Source: CAMYKD01 sp041617155
GTDB lineage: Bacteria > Pseudomonadota > Alphaproteobacteria > Kiloniellales > JAKSDN01
Length of the DNA: 64,000 nt
Reading direction: 5' to 3'
NCBI GenBank assembly: GCA_041617155.1
Contig: JBFJPL010000007.1
Coordinates: 7,168 to 71,167, forward strand
Shown: positions 1 to 9,144 of the stretch, one piece after another
How the letters are laid out: each line of letters opens with the position of its first letter
How positions within the stretch are numbered: the first letter of the stretch is position 1
Made by a program: the position numbers and the translations under genes
Notes under the pieces: generated by a model
Seen by the model: only the letters and a program-made list of their open reading frames with translations
What the model was told of the DNA's origin: nothing
Databases searched by the model: none

Positions 1-1
1 G

Positions 2-409
2 GCCTTTATGAACGGCGGCCTGTTCGGGCGCGGACCGGGTGAAGGCACGGTCAAGGCGCAGCTGCCGGATTCCCACTCGGACTTCATTTTTGCCGTGGCC
101 GGTGAGGAACTCGGTCTGGTCGCTTGCCTGATCATACTGGCGCTGTTCGGTTTCGTCGTGCTGCGCGGCTTCAGCCGGGTGTTCCAGGACAACTCCATGT
201 TCGTCCTGCTGGCGGCCAGCGGGCTGCTCACCCAGTTCGGCCTCCAGGCGCTGATCAACATGGCCTCGACCCTGCACCTCATGCCGACCAAGGGCATGAC
301 GTTGCCGTTCATCAGCTACGGCGGCTCGTCGCTGCTGGCCCTGGCCCTAGGCATGGGCATGGTGCTGGCTTTGACCCGCCGGCGCGTCGGTAGGGGAGAG
401 ATGCTATGA
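2..409 (+). CDS. ftsW: FtsW, lipid II polymerase of the divisome (C-terminal part)
   Basis: The gene is cut by the left edge; only the last 135 residues are present. FtsW is a SEDS-family multi-pass membrane glycosyltransferase that polymerises septal peptidoglycan from lipid II together with a class B penicillin-binding protein. The visible part begins just before the conserved NGGLFGRGPGEGTVK loop, continues with LPDSHSDFIFAVAGEELG, and ends in hydrophobic helices with the FISYGGSS signature before the last helix. This is the standard SEDS C-terminus. Its stop overlaps the start of murG by four bases, as expected inside a dcw cluster. FtsW rather than RodA is chosen because of the direct link to murG. 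Confidence 0.96.
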   Translation, partial: AFMNGGLFGRGPGEGTVKAQLPDSHSDFIFAVAGEELGLVACLIILALFGFVVLRGFSRVFQDNSMFVLLAASGLLTQFGLQALINMASTLHLMPTKGMTLPFISYGGSSLLALALGMGMVLALTRRRVGRGEML

Positions 410-1560
410 CCGCCGCACGAAACGGCAGAGTGGTACTGGCCACCGGCGGTACGGGCGGGCATATGTTTCCCGCCGAAGCCCTGGCGCGCGAATTGATCGC
501 GCGCGGACGCACGGTGACCTTGATCACCGACCGGCGTGGTGCCGGTTTCGGCGCCGATCTGCCCCAAGTCGAAACCTGTCGGATCCAGGCCGGCGGGGTC
601 GCCGGCGGCAGTGTGATGAAGCGCATAAAAGGCGTGCTCAGCCTGGGGCTCGGCTTCTTTCAGGCGCGCAAGCTGCTGAAGCGGCTCGACGCCGACGTGG
701 TGGTCGGCTTCGGCGGCTACCCCTCCGTGCCGACGGTGCTCGCCGGCTCGCTCTTGGGCATGCGCATCGTATTGCACGAGCAGAACGCGGTGCTCGGCCG
801 GGCAAATCGCCTTCTGGCGCCACGCGCACAGGCGATCGGCACCTGCTTCGAAACCGTATTGGGCCTACGCGGCGGCGACCGCCACAAGGTTGCGGTCACC
901 GGCAATCCGGTACGGCCGGATATCGCCGAGTTGAGCCGGCAGCCCTTCACGCCGCCCGAGCAGCGGGGGCCCCTGCGCTTGTTGGTGACCGGCGGCAGCC
1001 AAGGCGCCAAAGCCTTCAACGATATCGTCCCGGCGGCCGTTGCCCGTCTGCCCGAGGCGCTGCGCCATCGCGTCGAGGTCAGCCAGCAGGTGCGCGGTGA
1101 TGTTCAGGACGAGGTCGCCGCGGTCTATCGGTCCTGCGGTGTCAAGGCCGAGCTGGCCGCCTTCTTCGACGACATGCCCGAACGCCTGTCCGCGGCGCAT
1201 CTGGCGATCTGCCGGTCCGGCGCCTCGACGGTGGCCGAACTCGGCGCGGCGGCCCGCCCGGCAATCCTGGTGCCCTATCCCCATGCGACCGACGACCACC
1301 AGACGGCCAACGCCCGGGCCTTGGTCGAGGCCGGCGGTGGCTGGCTCATGCCGGAGGCGGCGCTGACGCCCGAGGTTCTGGCCGAGCGTATTGGCTCGCT
1401 GTTCTCCACGCCGGCCCTGCTCGCCCGCGCCGCCCAATGCGCCGCCACCTTCGCGCGGCTTGATGCCGCGCGGCGTCTGGCCGACTTGGTTTGCGGCAAG
1501 GCCGGAGCTAACGGTGGTCAGCAGCCGATGACGCCCGAGCAAAAGGAGGCCGCAGCATGA
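406..1560 (+). CDS. murG: MurG, UDP-GlcNAc:lipid I N-acetylglucosaminyltransferase
   Basis: MurG adds GlcNAc to lipid I on the cytoplasmic face of the inner membrane and so makes lipid II. At 384 residues it is slightly longer than the usual 355-370. The N-terminal glycine-rich loop GGTGGHMFPAEALA sits near residues 14-27. The central GFGGYPS and HEQNAVLGRANR motifs are intact, and the C-terminal donor-binding motif reads CRSGASTVAELGAAARPAILVP. The start at 406 overlaps the ftsW stop (ATGA arrangement), and the gene's own end overlaps murC by four bases, so translation is probably coupled. The C-terminal tail after the Rossmann fold is rich in Gln, Glu and Ala and looks unstructured. Confidence 0.98.
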   Translation: MTAARNGRVVLATGGTGGHMFPAEALARELIARGRTVTLITDRRGAGFGADLPQVETCRIQAGGVAGGSVMKRIKGVLSLGLGFFQARKLLKRLDADVVVGFGGYPSVPTVLAGSLLGMRIVLHEQNAVLGRANRLLAPRAQAIGTCFETVLGLRGGDRHKVAVTGNPVRPDIAELSRQPFTPPEQRGPLRLLVTGGSQGAKAFNDIVPAAVARLPEALRHRVEVSQQVRGDVQDEVAAVYRSCGVKAELAAFFDDMPERLSAAHLAICRSGASTVAELGAAARPAILVPYPHATDDHQTANARALVEAGGGWLMPEAALTPEVLAERIGSLFSTPALLARAAQCAATFARLDAARRLADLVCGKAGANGGQQPMTPEQKEAAA

Positions 1561-2999
1561 CCGGCCTACCCGTCAACCTCGGCAACATCCATTTCGTCGG
1601 CGTCGGCGGCATCGGCATGTCGGGCATTGCGGAGATCCTGCACAACCTGGGCTATAAGGTGCGGGGCAGCGACATCGCCGAGAACGCCAACGTCCAGCGC
1701 CTGCGCAAGCTGGGCATCGAGGTGATGGTCGGTCACACGCCGGAGCACGTCGAGGACGCTCAGGTCGTGGTCGTTTCCACGGCGGTCAAGGCGGACAATC
1801 CCGAGGTCGTCGCGGCACGGAAACGATTTGCGCCGATCGTCCGGCGGGCCGAGATGCTTGGCGAGTTGATGCGCCTCAAATGGTCGATCGCGGTCGGCGG
1901 CACCCATGGCAAGACCACCACCACCTCCATGGTCGCGGCCATGCTCGACGCCGCTGATCTCGACCCAACGGTGATCAACGGCGGCATCATCAACGCCTAT
2001 GGCACAAATGCGCGTCTCGGCGCGGGCGAGTGGATGGTGGTCGAGGCCGACGAGAGCGACGGCACCTTCACCAAGCTGCCGGCGACCATTGCGGTGGTGA
2101 CCAACATCGACCCGGAACATCTGGATTTCTATGGCTCGGTCGAGGCCCTGCACAACGCGTTCGAGACCTTCATCGAGAATATTCCCTTCTACGGCTTCGC
2201 GGTGCTCTGCATCGACCACCCGGTCGTGCAGTCCCTGATCGGGCGCATCGTGGACCGCCGCATCATTACCTATGGTCTGAGCCCGCAGGCCGACGTGCGC
2301 GCCACCAACATCGTCACCGAGAAGGGCGGTGCCTGGTTCGATGTGGTGATCGCTGATCGGCGCAGTGGTGACGAACGCAACATCGAAGGTCTGAGTCTGC
2401 CCATGTTGGGCCGACACAACGTGCAGAACGCACTGGCCGCCGTGGCCATCGCCGACGCGTTGGATCTCGAGGAATCGATTATTCGCAAGGGCCTGGCGGG
2501 ATTCGAGGGCGTCAAGCGCCGCTTCACCAAAACCGGCGAAGCCGGCGGCGTCATAGTGATCGACGACTACGGCCACCATCCGGTCGAGATCGGCGCCGTG
2601 CTGCAGGCGGCGCGGCTCGCCACCAAGGGCAAGGTGATCGCCGTGATGCAACCGCACCGCTATTCGCGTCTGGCCAGCCTGTTCGAGGATTTCTGCAGCT
2701 GCTTCAACGATGCCGACCACGTCATCGTGGCCAATGTCTTCGCCGCCGGCGAGCAGCCGCTGGAGGGTGTCGATCGCGATGCCCTGGTCGAGGGGCTGCG
2801 CGCCCGTGGCCACCGCCATGCCCAGGGACTCGACGACGAGAAAGACCTCGCCCGGCTCGTATTCGACCTGGCGGCACCAGGCGACCTGGTGGTGTGCCTC
2901 GGTGCCGGCAATATCACGGCCTGGGCCAACGCGCTGCCCGAGCAATTGGCCGAACTGCAGGCCGCCAAGGCGGACAAAAAGCCGGGGCGCGGGCGATGA
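1557..2999 (+). CDS. murC: MurC, UDP-N-acetylmuramate--L-alanine ligase
   Basis: MurC is the first of the four cytoplasmic Mur ligases; it joins L-Ala to UDP-MurNAc using ATP. At 480 residues it has the usual length. The N-terminal Rossmann domain opens with HFVGVGGIGMSGIAE (residues 11-25), the P-loop GTHGKTTTT begins at residue 115, and the EADESDGTF and DDYGHHPVE motifs of the Mur ligase family are present. The start overlaps the murG stop and the stop overlaps the murB start, so murG, murC and murB form a tightly coupled block. Nothing is missing from the active site. The lysine/arginine-rich last ten residues are a species-specific tail. Confidence 0.98.
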   Translation: MTGLPVNLGNIHFVGVGGIGMSGIAEILHNLGYKVRGSDIAENANVQRLRKLGIEVMVGHTPEHVEDAQVVVVSTAVKADNPEVVAARKRFAPIVRRAEMLGELMRLKWSIAVGGTHGKTTTTSMVAAMLDAADLDPTVINGGIINAYGTNARLGAGEWMVVEADESDGTFTKLPATIAVVTNIDPEHLDFYGSVEALHNAFETFIENIPFYGFAVLCIDHPVVQSLIGRIVDRRIITYGLSPQADVRATNIVTEKGGAWFDVVIADRRSGDERNIEGLSLPMLGRHNVQNALAAVAIADALDLEESIIRKGLAGFEGVKRRFTKTGEAGGVIVIDDYGHHPVEIGAVLQAARLATKGKVIAVMQPHRYSRLASLFEDFCSCFNDADHVIVANVFAAGEQPLEGVDRDALVEGLRARGHRHAQGLDDEKDLARLVFDLAAPGDLVVCLGAGNITAWANALPEQLAELQAAKADKKPGRGR

Positions 3000-3946
3000 T
3001 GGCCATGACCGGACAGCCGAGACAGCGATTGATCGACCGCCTGCCTCAGGTGCGCGGCCGGCTCAGTGAAAACGCCGACCTTGCCAAGGTCACTTGGTTC
3101 CGTGTCGGGGGCCCGGCCGAGGTCATGTTCCGCCCGGCTGATCGAGAGGATCTTCTGGCCTTTATCGCGGCGAAACCGGCCGATGTACCGATCACCGTGA
3201 TCGGCGTTGGCTCCAACCTTCTGGTGCGCGACGGCGGCGTGCCGGGCGTCGTGCTTCGTCTGGGCCGCGGTTTTGCCGAAATCAAGGTGGACGGCAGCGA
3301 CCTGGTCTGTGGCGCTACGGCGCTCGACCTGAACGTGGCGACGAAGGCTAAGCTGGCCGGCATCGGCGGCCTGGAGTTCCTCAGCGGTGTGCCGGGCACG
3401 ATTGGCGGCGCGCTACGCATGAACGGCGGTGCCTACGGCAGGGAGACAAAGGACGTCGTGGTCTGGGCCGAGGCAGCCGATCCGCACGGCCAGGTCCATC
3501 GCCTGACTCTGGAACAGCTCGGGTTCTCCTATCGGCACTGTGCCGTACCCGAGGACTGGATCTTCCTCGGCGCGCGTTTGGCCGGCCAACCGGATGAACC
3601 GGAAGCGATCGCGGCCCGCATGGCGAAAATCCAGCAAGCCCGAGCCGACAGCCAGCCGATCCGCACCCGGACTGGCGGCTCCACCTTCAAGAACCCACCC
3701 GGCGACAAGGCCTGGCAACTGATCGAGCAAGCCGGCTGTCGCGGCCTCAAGCACGGCCAGGCCATGGTATCGGAGAAGCACTGCAATTTCCTGATCAACA
3801 CCGGCGGGGCGAGGGCCGCCGACCTGGAGCAGTTGGGTGAGGAAGTGCGCCGGCGGGTACAAGCGACCAGCGGCATCGAACTCGAATGGGAGATCCGCCG
3901 GATCGGTGTGCCGGCGGGTCCCGGCGAAACCGGAGAGGCCCCATGA
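2996..3946 (+). CDS. murB: MurB, UDP-N-acetylenolpyruvoylglucosamine reductase
   Basis: MurB is an FAD enzyme that reduces UDP-GlcNAc-enolpyruvate with NADPH to give UDP-MurNAc. The open frame extends upstream, but the start at 2996 is preferred because it overlaps the murC stop in an ATGATG arrangement like the neighbouring junctions; this gives 316 residues, normal for the family. FAD-binding motifs are visible: GVGSNLLVRDGGVPG, SGVPGTIGGALRMNGGAYG and GGSTFKNP, with the catalytic Ser in the last. The C-terminal AMVSEKHCNFLINTGGA motif is also typical. The frame ends by overlapping ddl by four bases. Confidence 0.97.
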   Translation: MMAMTGQPRQRLIDRLPQVRGRLSENADLAKVTWFRVGGPAEVMFRPADREDLLAFIAAKPADVPITVIGVGSNLLVRDGGVPGVVLRLGRGFAEIKVDGSDLVCGATALDLNVATKAKLAGIGGLEFLSGVPGTIGGALRMNGGAYGRETKDVVVWAEAADPHGQVHRLTLEQLGFSYRHCAVPEDWIFLGARLAGQPDEPEAIAARMAKIQQARADSQPIRTRTGGSTFKNPPGDKAWQLIEQAGCRGLKHGQAMVSEKHCNFLINTGGARAADLEQLGEEVRRRVQATSGIELEWEIRRIGVPAGPGETGEAP

Positions 3947-4869
3947 GCAAGCGCGTCGCAGTCCTGATGGGCGGTCCCTCCTCGGAACGCGAAGTGTCGC
4001 TGGTCAGCGGCCGGGAGTGCGCCGCGGGCCTGAAAGAGGCCGGCTACGAAGTGACCGAGATCGACGTGGGCCGCGATCTGGCGCCGGTCATTCAAGCCCT
4101 GACGCCGCCTCCCGACGTCGTCTTCAACGCCCTGCATGGCCGCTGGGGCGAGGACGGCTGCATACAGGGCGTGCTGAACTTCCTGCACATCCCCTACACC
4201 CACTCCGGGCTGCTGGCATCGGCGGTTGCCATGGACAAACCCATGGCCAAGCGGCTTTTCGCGGCCGCCGGCCTGCCCTGCCCTGACGGCATCATCGTCC
4301 ACCGCGACGAGGTGCTGGCCGGCGACGTGATGCCGCGGCCCTATGTCGTCAAGCCGCCGAACGAGGGCTCCAGCGTCGGCGTGCGCATCGTTACGACAGG
4401 CCAGAACGAACCACCCTTGTCGAGCGCCAACTGGCAGTTCGGCGAACACGTGCTGGTCGAGCGCTACATCGCCGGCCGCGAACTCACCGTCGCGGTCATG
4501 GGCGACCGCGCCCTGGCGGTCACCGAGATCAAACCCCAAGGCGAGGGTTTCTACGACTACCAAGCTAAGTACACCAAAGCGCAAGCGGCCCGCCATGTCG
4601 TGCCGGCCAAGGTGTCCAAGAGGATCGCCCAGCAGGCGATGGACATGGCTTTGCGCGCACATCAGGTCCTGGGTTGCCGCGGGATCAGCCGGGCCGACTT
4701 CCGGTACGACGACACGCGCCGCAAACCGGGCGATCTTTTCCTGCTTGAAGTGAACACCCAACCCGGCATGACGCCGATGAGCCTGGTGCCGGAACAAGCC
4801 GCGCACCTGGGCATCTCCTTTCCCGAAATCTGTGCCTGGATGGTGGAGAACGCCGCATGCGACGAGTAA
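3943..4869 (+). CDS. ddl: Ddl, D-alanine--D-alanine ligase
   Basis: Ddl makes the D-Ala-D-Ala dipeptide used by MurF, through an acyl-phosphate intermediate in an ATP-grasp fold. The protein has 308 residues from the ATG that overlaps the murB stop. Visible motifs are MGGPSSEREVSL at the N-terminus, NALHGRWGEDGCIQG, the ATP-grasp loop EGSSVGV, and the metal/D-Ala site EVNTQPGMTPMSLVPEQAA near the C-terminus, all characteristic of DdlB-type enzymes in dcw clusters. It overlaps ftsQ by 13 bases. No odd substitution was noticed. Confidence 0.97.
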   Translation: MSKRVAVLMGGPSSEREVSLVSGRECAAGLKEAGYEVTEIDVGRDLAPVIQALTPPPDVVFNALHGRWGEDGCIQGVLNFLHIPYTHSGLLASAVAMDKPMAKRLFAAAGLPCPDGIIVHRDEVLAGDVMPRPYVVKPPNEGSSVGVRIVTTGQNEPPLSSANWQFGEHVLVERYIAGRELTVAVMGDRALAVTEIKPQGEGFYDYQAKYTKAQAARHVVPAKVSKRIAQQAMDMALRAHQVLGCRGISRADFRYDDTRRKPGDLFLLEVNTQPGMTPMSLVPEQAAHLGISFPEICAWMVENAACDE

Positions 4870-5732
4870 ATCCGACCGCCCGCCCGCGCCGCGCGACCCG
4901 ATGCAGCGGCGCCAAACCGCTGCGCCGGCGCGCCCGGCCGTGGTTCGAGCGGCGGCGGCTTCTGCTGCTCGGGCTCGGCGTTGTCGCCGCGCTGTCGCTC
5001 ACGGGCATCGGCTGGCTGTGGCACAGCGGCTGGATAATTCAACAGGTATCCCGGACCGTAGCGGCGGTGTACCAGATCACCGCCGATGCCGGGTTCGCCG
5101 TCGACGACGTCCTGGTCGAAGGCCGTAACCGCACCAAGGCGTCGGCGATCCTAAGCGCGCTGTCGGTCGAGCGTGGTTCGCCGATCCTGGCGGTCGACCC
5201 CGACAGCGCTCGGGACCGGCTCGAAGCGCTGCCGTGGGTGCGTCAGGCGTCGGTCGAGCGGCGCCTGCCCCGCCTGCTCTACATCCGACTGACGGAGCGC
5301 GAACCCATGGCGATCTGGCAGTTGAACGGCAAGCTTTCGGTGATCGACCGGAGCGGCGCGGTCATTGCAGGCGCCAAGGCCACGCGCTTTGCCGGCCTGC
5401 CCCTGGTGGTCGGCGAGGAGGCCGCGCCAGAGGCAGCGGCGCTGCTCGACATGCTGAGGCAGGAACCCGACCTCGGAGCACTCGTGGTGGCGGCCGTGCG
5501 AGTCGGCACGCGGCGCTGGAACCTTCGTCTGGAGGGCGGCGTCGAGGTTCGCCTGCCGGAAACCGAAGCGGCCGACGCCTGGCGCCAGTTCGCCGAGCTC
5601 GAGCGCGCGCACGGCCTGCTGGAACGCGACGTCGTGGCAATCGACCTGCGCCTGCCCGGCCGGCTGGTGGTTCGCACCGCGCCTGGCGCCCAAACCAAGG
5701 GCGGCCTGTCCAAGGCCGGGCATGACACATGA
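4857..5732 (+). CDS. ftsQ: FtsQ, bitopic divisome protein with POTRA domain
   Basis: FtsQ links early and late divisome proteins and acts in the periplasm. The 291-residue protein has an Arg-rich cytoplasmic tail of about 35 residues (with the run RRRARPWFERRR), one transmembrane helix at about residues 36-56, then a POTRA domain starting near VDDVLVEGRNRTKASAIL and the FtsQ/DivIB beta domain (LPWVRQASVERRLPRLLYIRLTEREPMAIWQ). Its place between ddl and ftsA is the classical order. The start used lies inside the end of ddl, and the stop overlaps ftsA by four bases. Sequence conservation in this family is low, but context makes the call secure. Confidence 0.94.
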   Translation: MRRVNPTARPRRATRCSGAKPLRRRARPWFERRRLLLLGLGVVAALSLTGIGWLWHSGWIIQQVSRTVAAVYQITADAGFAVDDVLVEGRNRTKASAILSALSVERGSPILAVDPDSARDRLEALPWVRQASVERRLPRLLYIRLTEREPMAIWQLNGKLSVIDRSGAVIAGAKATRFAGLPLVVGEEAAPEAAALLDMLRQEPDLGALVVAAVRVGTRRWNLRLEGGVEVRLPETEAADAWRQFAELERAHGLLERDVVAIDLRLPGRLVVRTAPGAQTKGGLSKAGHDT

Positions 5733-7012
5733 AGAACACCCTCGGCAGACCCCGGAGCGGACTGATAGCGGCCCTCGACGTGGGCAGCAGCAAGATTTGC
5801 TGCTTCATCGCCACGCTGGAGGCCTCCGGTCAGCCGCGCATCCTGGGCATCGGCCAGCAGGCCAGCCGGGGCGTGCGCGGCGGCAATGTCGTCGGTATGG
5901 AGGTTTGCGAGACCGCGATCCTCAACGCGGTCCACGCCGCGGAACAGATGGCCGGCAAGACCGTCGAAGATGTCGTCGTCAACCTGTCCGGTGGCCACCC
6001 GATCTCCAGTTCCGTCGGTGTCGAAGTGGCAATCGACGGCCATGAAGTCGGCGATAGCGACCTTCAGCGCGCGCTGCACCACGGGCGTTTGGCAAACGGG
6101 ACAAACAGAACCGAAAGCAACCGCGATCCCAGCCGGCAGCTGATCCATTCCATTCCGGTTGGCTACACCATCGATGGCAACCGAGGGATCCGCGATCCGC
6201 GCGGCCTGTTCGGCGAACGCCTGGGTGTGAAGATGCATCTGATCACCGCAAACACCAGCGCCGTGCGCAACCTGACCACTTGCATCCAGCGCTGCCATCT
6301 GGATGTCAGTGGCTTCGTCGTCTCGCCCTATGCCTCCGGCCTCGCCACCCTGGTCGAGGACGAAACGGAGCTGGGCGTGACCGTCATCGACATGGGCGGC
6401 GGCACGACGAGCATTGCCGTGTTCTTCGAGGGCAGCGTCATCTATACGGACCTGGTAGCGGTCGGCGGTATCCATGTCACCCACGACATCGCGCGCGGGC
6501 TTTCCGCACCGCTGGTCCACGCCGAGCGACTCAAGACGCTTTACGGCCATGCGATGGCCGCGGCGGCCGACGAACGCGAGATGATCGACGTTCCACAGGT
6601 CGGCGAGGAAGCCTTCGAGGTCGAAACCCAGCAGCTGCCCCGTTCGATTCTTGTGGGCATCATTCAGCCGCGCCTGGAAGAGACCTTTGAACTGGTCCGC
6701 TCGCGTCTGGAAGCGAGCGGCCTCGACAAGGTGGCAGGCCGCCGCGTGGTGCTGACCGGTGGCGCCAGTCAGCTGCCGGGGCTGCGTGATTTGGCTGCCC
6801 TGGTGCTCGACAAACAGGTGCGGATCGGCCGACCCAACGGCACGGAAGGCTTGGCCGAGGCGACCAGCGGTCCCGCCTACGCCACCTGCGCCGGTCTGCT
6901 GACCTGTGCCGTGACAAACGAGCTGGCCACGCCGCGTGAAAGGTCGCCCGACGAGGACCGGCCGAGCGGTTTCATGGGCCGCGTTGGAGATTGGGTCCGT
7001 GAGCATTTTTGA
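5729..7012 (+). CDS. ftsA: FtsA, actin-like membrane anchor of FtsZ
   Basis: FtsA is an actin-fold ATPase that tethers FtsZ filaments to the inner membrane and recruits later division proteins. The 427 residues start with the phosphate-1 loop DVGSSKICCFIA (about residues 17-28). The SHS2/1C domain is present (VNLSGGHPISSSVGVEV), as are phosphate-2 (DMGGGTTSIAVF) and the adenosine motif (LTGGASQLPGL). The last residues, GFMGRVGDWVREHF, form the amphipathic membrane-targeting helix typical of FtsA. The gene overlaps ftsQ by four bases and is followed by a 90-base gap with two small hairpins before ftsZ. Confidence 0.98.
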   Translation: MKNTLGRPRSGLIAALDVGSSKICCFIATLEASGQPRILGIGQQASRGVRGGNVVGMEVCETAILNAVHAAEQMAGKTVEDVVVNLSGGHPISSSVGVEVAIDGHEVGDSDLQRALHHGRLANGTNRTESNRDPSRQLIHSIPVGYTIDGNRGIRDPRGLFGERLGVKMHLITANTSAVRNLTTCIQRCHLDVSGFVVSPYASGLATLVEDETELGVTVIDMGGGTTSIAVFFEGSVIYTDLVAVGGIHVTHDIARGLSAPLVHAERLKTLYGHAMAAAADEREMIDVPQVGEEAFEVETQQLPRSILVGIIQPRLEETFELVRSRLEASGLDKVAGRRVVLTGGASQLPGLRDLAALVLDKQVRIGRPNGTEGLAEATSGPAYATCAGLLTCAVTNELATPRERSPDEDRPSGFMGRVGDWVREHF

Positions 7013-7028
7013 GTTTCATCAACCGGAC

Positions 7029-7066
7029 GTCCCGACCGCATCGGGACAACTAGCCGGCTGCGCCGG
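7029..7066 (+). promoter_or_regulatory. two hairpins in the ftsA-ftsZ gap
   Basis: Two perfect inverted repeats lie back to back upstream of ftsZ: GTCCCGA-CCGCA-TCGGGAC at 7029-7047 and CCGGC-TGC-GCCGG at 7054-7066. Neither is followed by a T-run, so they do not look like an intrinsic terminator. They may set mRNA stability or processing between ftsA and ftsZ, where protein ratios matter. The role is inferred; the base pairing is seen directly. Confidence 0.4.
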
Positions 7067-7102
7067 TAGCGAGGGCCGAGCATCCGGCCACTGGAGGAAG
7101 CT

Positions 7103-8857
7103 ATGACTTTGAACCTCAATGTGCCGAAAGCGAAGGAACAGCTTTCGCCGCGTATCACCGTGATCGGCGTCGGCGGCGCCGGGGGTAACGCTGTCAACAA
7201 TATGATCCAGTCCAACCTGGAAGGCGTCGAATTTATGGTCGCCAATACGGACGCCCAATCTCTTTCGCAAACTTACTGCGAGCGGAGCATTCAACTCGGC
7301 CGCAACATCACCCAAGGCCTTGGCGCCGGTTCCCGGCCGGATATCGGCCGTGCCGCGGCTGAGGAGGCGCTGGATGAGATCCTCAGCCAGCTCGAGGGGT
7401 CCAACATGGTCTTCGTCACCGCTGGCATGGGTGGCGGCACTGGGACTGGCGCGGCACCGGTGCTTGCCCGGGCGGCGCGCGAGGCCGGCATTCTGACAGT
7501 CGGCGTGGTCACCAAGCCGTTCCATTTCGAGGGCGTGCACCGGATGCGGCTCGCCGAATCGGGGATCGCCGAGTTGCAGCAGTACGTCGACACCCTGATC
7601 ATCATTCCGAACCAGAACCTGTTCCGTGTCGCCAACGAGAAAACGACTTTCGCCGATGCCTTCAAGATGGCCGATGACGTGCTCGATTCCGGCGTGCGCG
7701 GGGTGACCGATCTGATGGTCATGCCCGGTCTGATTAATCTCGATTTCGCCGATATCCGGGCGGTCATGACCGAAATGGGCACGGCCATGATGGGCACGGG
7801 CGAGGCCGAAGGCGAAAACCGCTCGATCGATGCCGCCGAGGCGGCAATTTCCAACCCGTTGTTGGACGACGTTTCCATGAAGGGCGCCCGGGGTGTACTG
7901 ATCAACATCACTGGCGGCGCCGACATGACCCTTTTCGAGGTCGATGAAGCCGCCAATCGGATTCGCGACGAAGTCGATCCCGAGGCGAACATCATCTTCG
8001 GCTCCACTTTCGTGGAGAGCCTGGAGGGTCGGATGCGGGTTTCCGTGGTGGCCACGGGCATTGACGCCGACGATGTGGCGGCGCCGCGGCCTGCCGCCCT
8101 CAGCCTGGTCTCCAGCCGGGCCGACACGCGGGCGCCGGCCGAATCGAATTTGGGCTATCAGGCTCCCGCGGCCTCCGGCAGCAGCTTGGGCTTGGAACCG
8201 CCAGTGCGTGCCAGCGAGGATCGCGCCGCCGAGTACGACGAATTCGTCGACCACACCGCCATCGAGATGCCGGGCGGTCTGATCCGCAGCGCGGCACCGG
8301 CAAGGCAGTCGCTGGATCAGGCGGATCGCGAAAGGCCGCAGGCCGCCATCACCGACGAGCCGACCGAGATGAGCCCGAACGATCGGCTAACCGGGCCGGA
8401 ACGGGCCGAGGAAGGTTTTATTGCCCCGCCGCCGGTCGAGCCCGACACCAAAAGGCCGTCTTACAACGAACCGACTCGCACTCCCAACCCCTTCGCCGAG
8501 GCGGAACTGGCCAACAGCGGCAACGAACGAATTAGCGAGCAGAGCCGGCCGACCGCGGTGCCCCGCCGCAGAAGGGCGCACAGCCTCTTTGCCAAGATGT
8601 CGGATGCGGCCCGCGCGTTCCAGGGTGTCAATCAGGCCGAAACGCCGGAGGAACCCAGCACCGAACGCGTGCCCGAGCCCGCGCAGGCGCAACCGAATGC
8701 ACCAGGAACGCCGCGCGCTGGCGCGGTCCGCCAGGATCCGCAGGTGACCCAGCAGCCGCGCTTCTCCGGGCTCGATCCGGCGGAAAGGATTGCCAGCAGC
8801 GCGGCCGAGGAAGAGTTGCTGGATATCCCGGCCTTTCTGCGGCGCCAAGCCAACTGA
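7103..8857 (+). CDS. ftsZ: FtsZ, tubulin-like division GTPase
   Basis: FtsZ polymerises with GTP to form the division ring. The core domain is fully conserved: GVGGAGGNAVNNMI near residue 22, the tubulin signature GGGTGTG at 110-116, and the catalytic T7-loop region LINLDFADIRAVM. At 584 residues it is long. Residues from about 320 to 565 form a Pro/Glu/Arg-rich disordered linker, much longer than in E. coli but common in alphaproteobacteria. The extreme C-terminus LLDIPAFLRRQAN is the conserved peptide that binds FtsA and other partners. A GGAGGAAG ribosome site precedes the ATG. The gap and hairpins upstream suggest expression partly separate from ftsA. Confidence 0.98.
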   Translation: MTLNLNVPKAKEQLSPRITVIGVGGAGGNAVNNMIQSNLEGVEFMVANTDAQSLSQTYCERSIQLGRNITQGLGAGSRPDIGRAAAEEALDEILSQLEGSNMVFVTAGMGGGTGTGAAPVLARAAREAGILTVGVVTKPFHFEGVHRMRLAESGIAELQQYVDTLIIIPNQNLFRVANEKTTFADAFKMADDVLDSGVRGVTDLMVMPGLINLDFADIRAVMTEMGTAMMGTGEAEGENRSIDAAEAAISNPLLDDVSMKGARGVLINITGGADMTLFEVDEAANRIRDEVDPEANIIFGSTFVESLEGRMRVSVVATGIDADDVAAPRPAALSLVSSRADTRAPAESNLGYQAPAASGSSLGLEPPVRASEDRAAEYDEFVDHTAIEMPGGLIRSAAPARQSLDQADRERPQAAITDEPTEMSPNDRLTGPERAEEGFIAPPPVEPDTKRPSYNEPTRTPNPFAEAELANSGNERISEQSRPTAVPRRRRAHSLFAKMSDAARAFQGVNQAETPEEPSTERVPEPAQAQPNAPGTPRAGAVRQDPQVTQQPRFSGLDPAERIASSAAEEELLDIPAFLRRQAN

Positions 8858-9144
8858 CCGGGCGACTCGCTTGGCCAGGAACTATTAGCGTCGCGGGATC
8901 GAGTAACATCTCGTAACAAACAGTGATTTGAACGCTTGATAGGGGCTGTGCCATGTTGCTCGCGGAGTTTTCTATGCGGGTCTGATTTGGGGCTTCCCGT
9001 ATCGATAGCGGCAGGTAGCCCGACTAATCTCGGACCAGCGGGCAGAGGGATTCGTCCGGAACTTCAACTGTGCCGGCGGCGCTCAATCCTCCAGACCCGG
9101 CGTCCGTGTAGGAGCCCGAATGAACGGGGGCTAAGACGGGGGGC

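Noticed and set aside
5279..7006. Long minus-strand frame opposite ftsQ and ftsA
   Set aside because: Antisense shadow; no ribosome site and no recognisable protein.
8858..9144. Possible short gene between ftsZ and lpxC
   Set aside because: The only frame there (from about 8936) has no ribosome site and poor composition; treated as untranslated.
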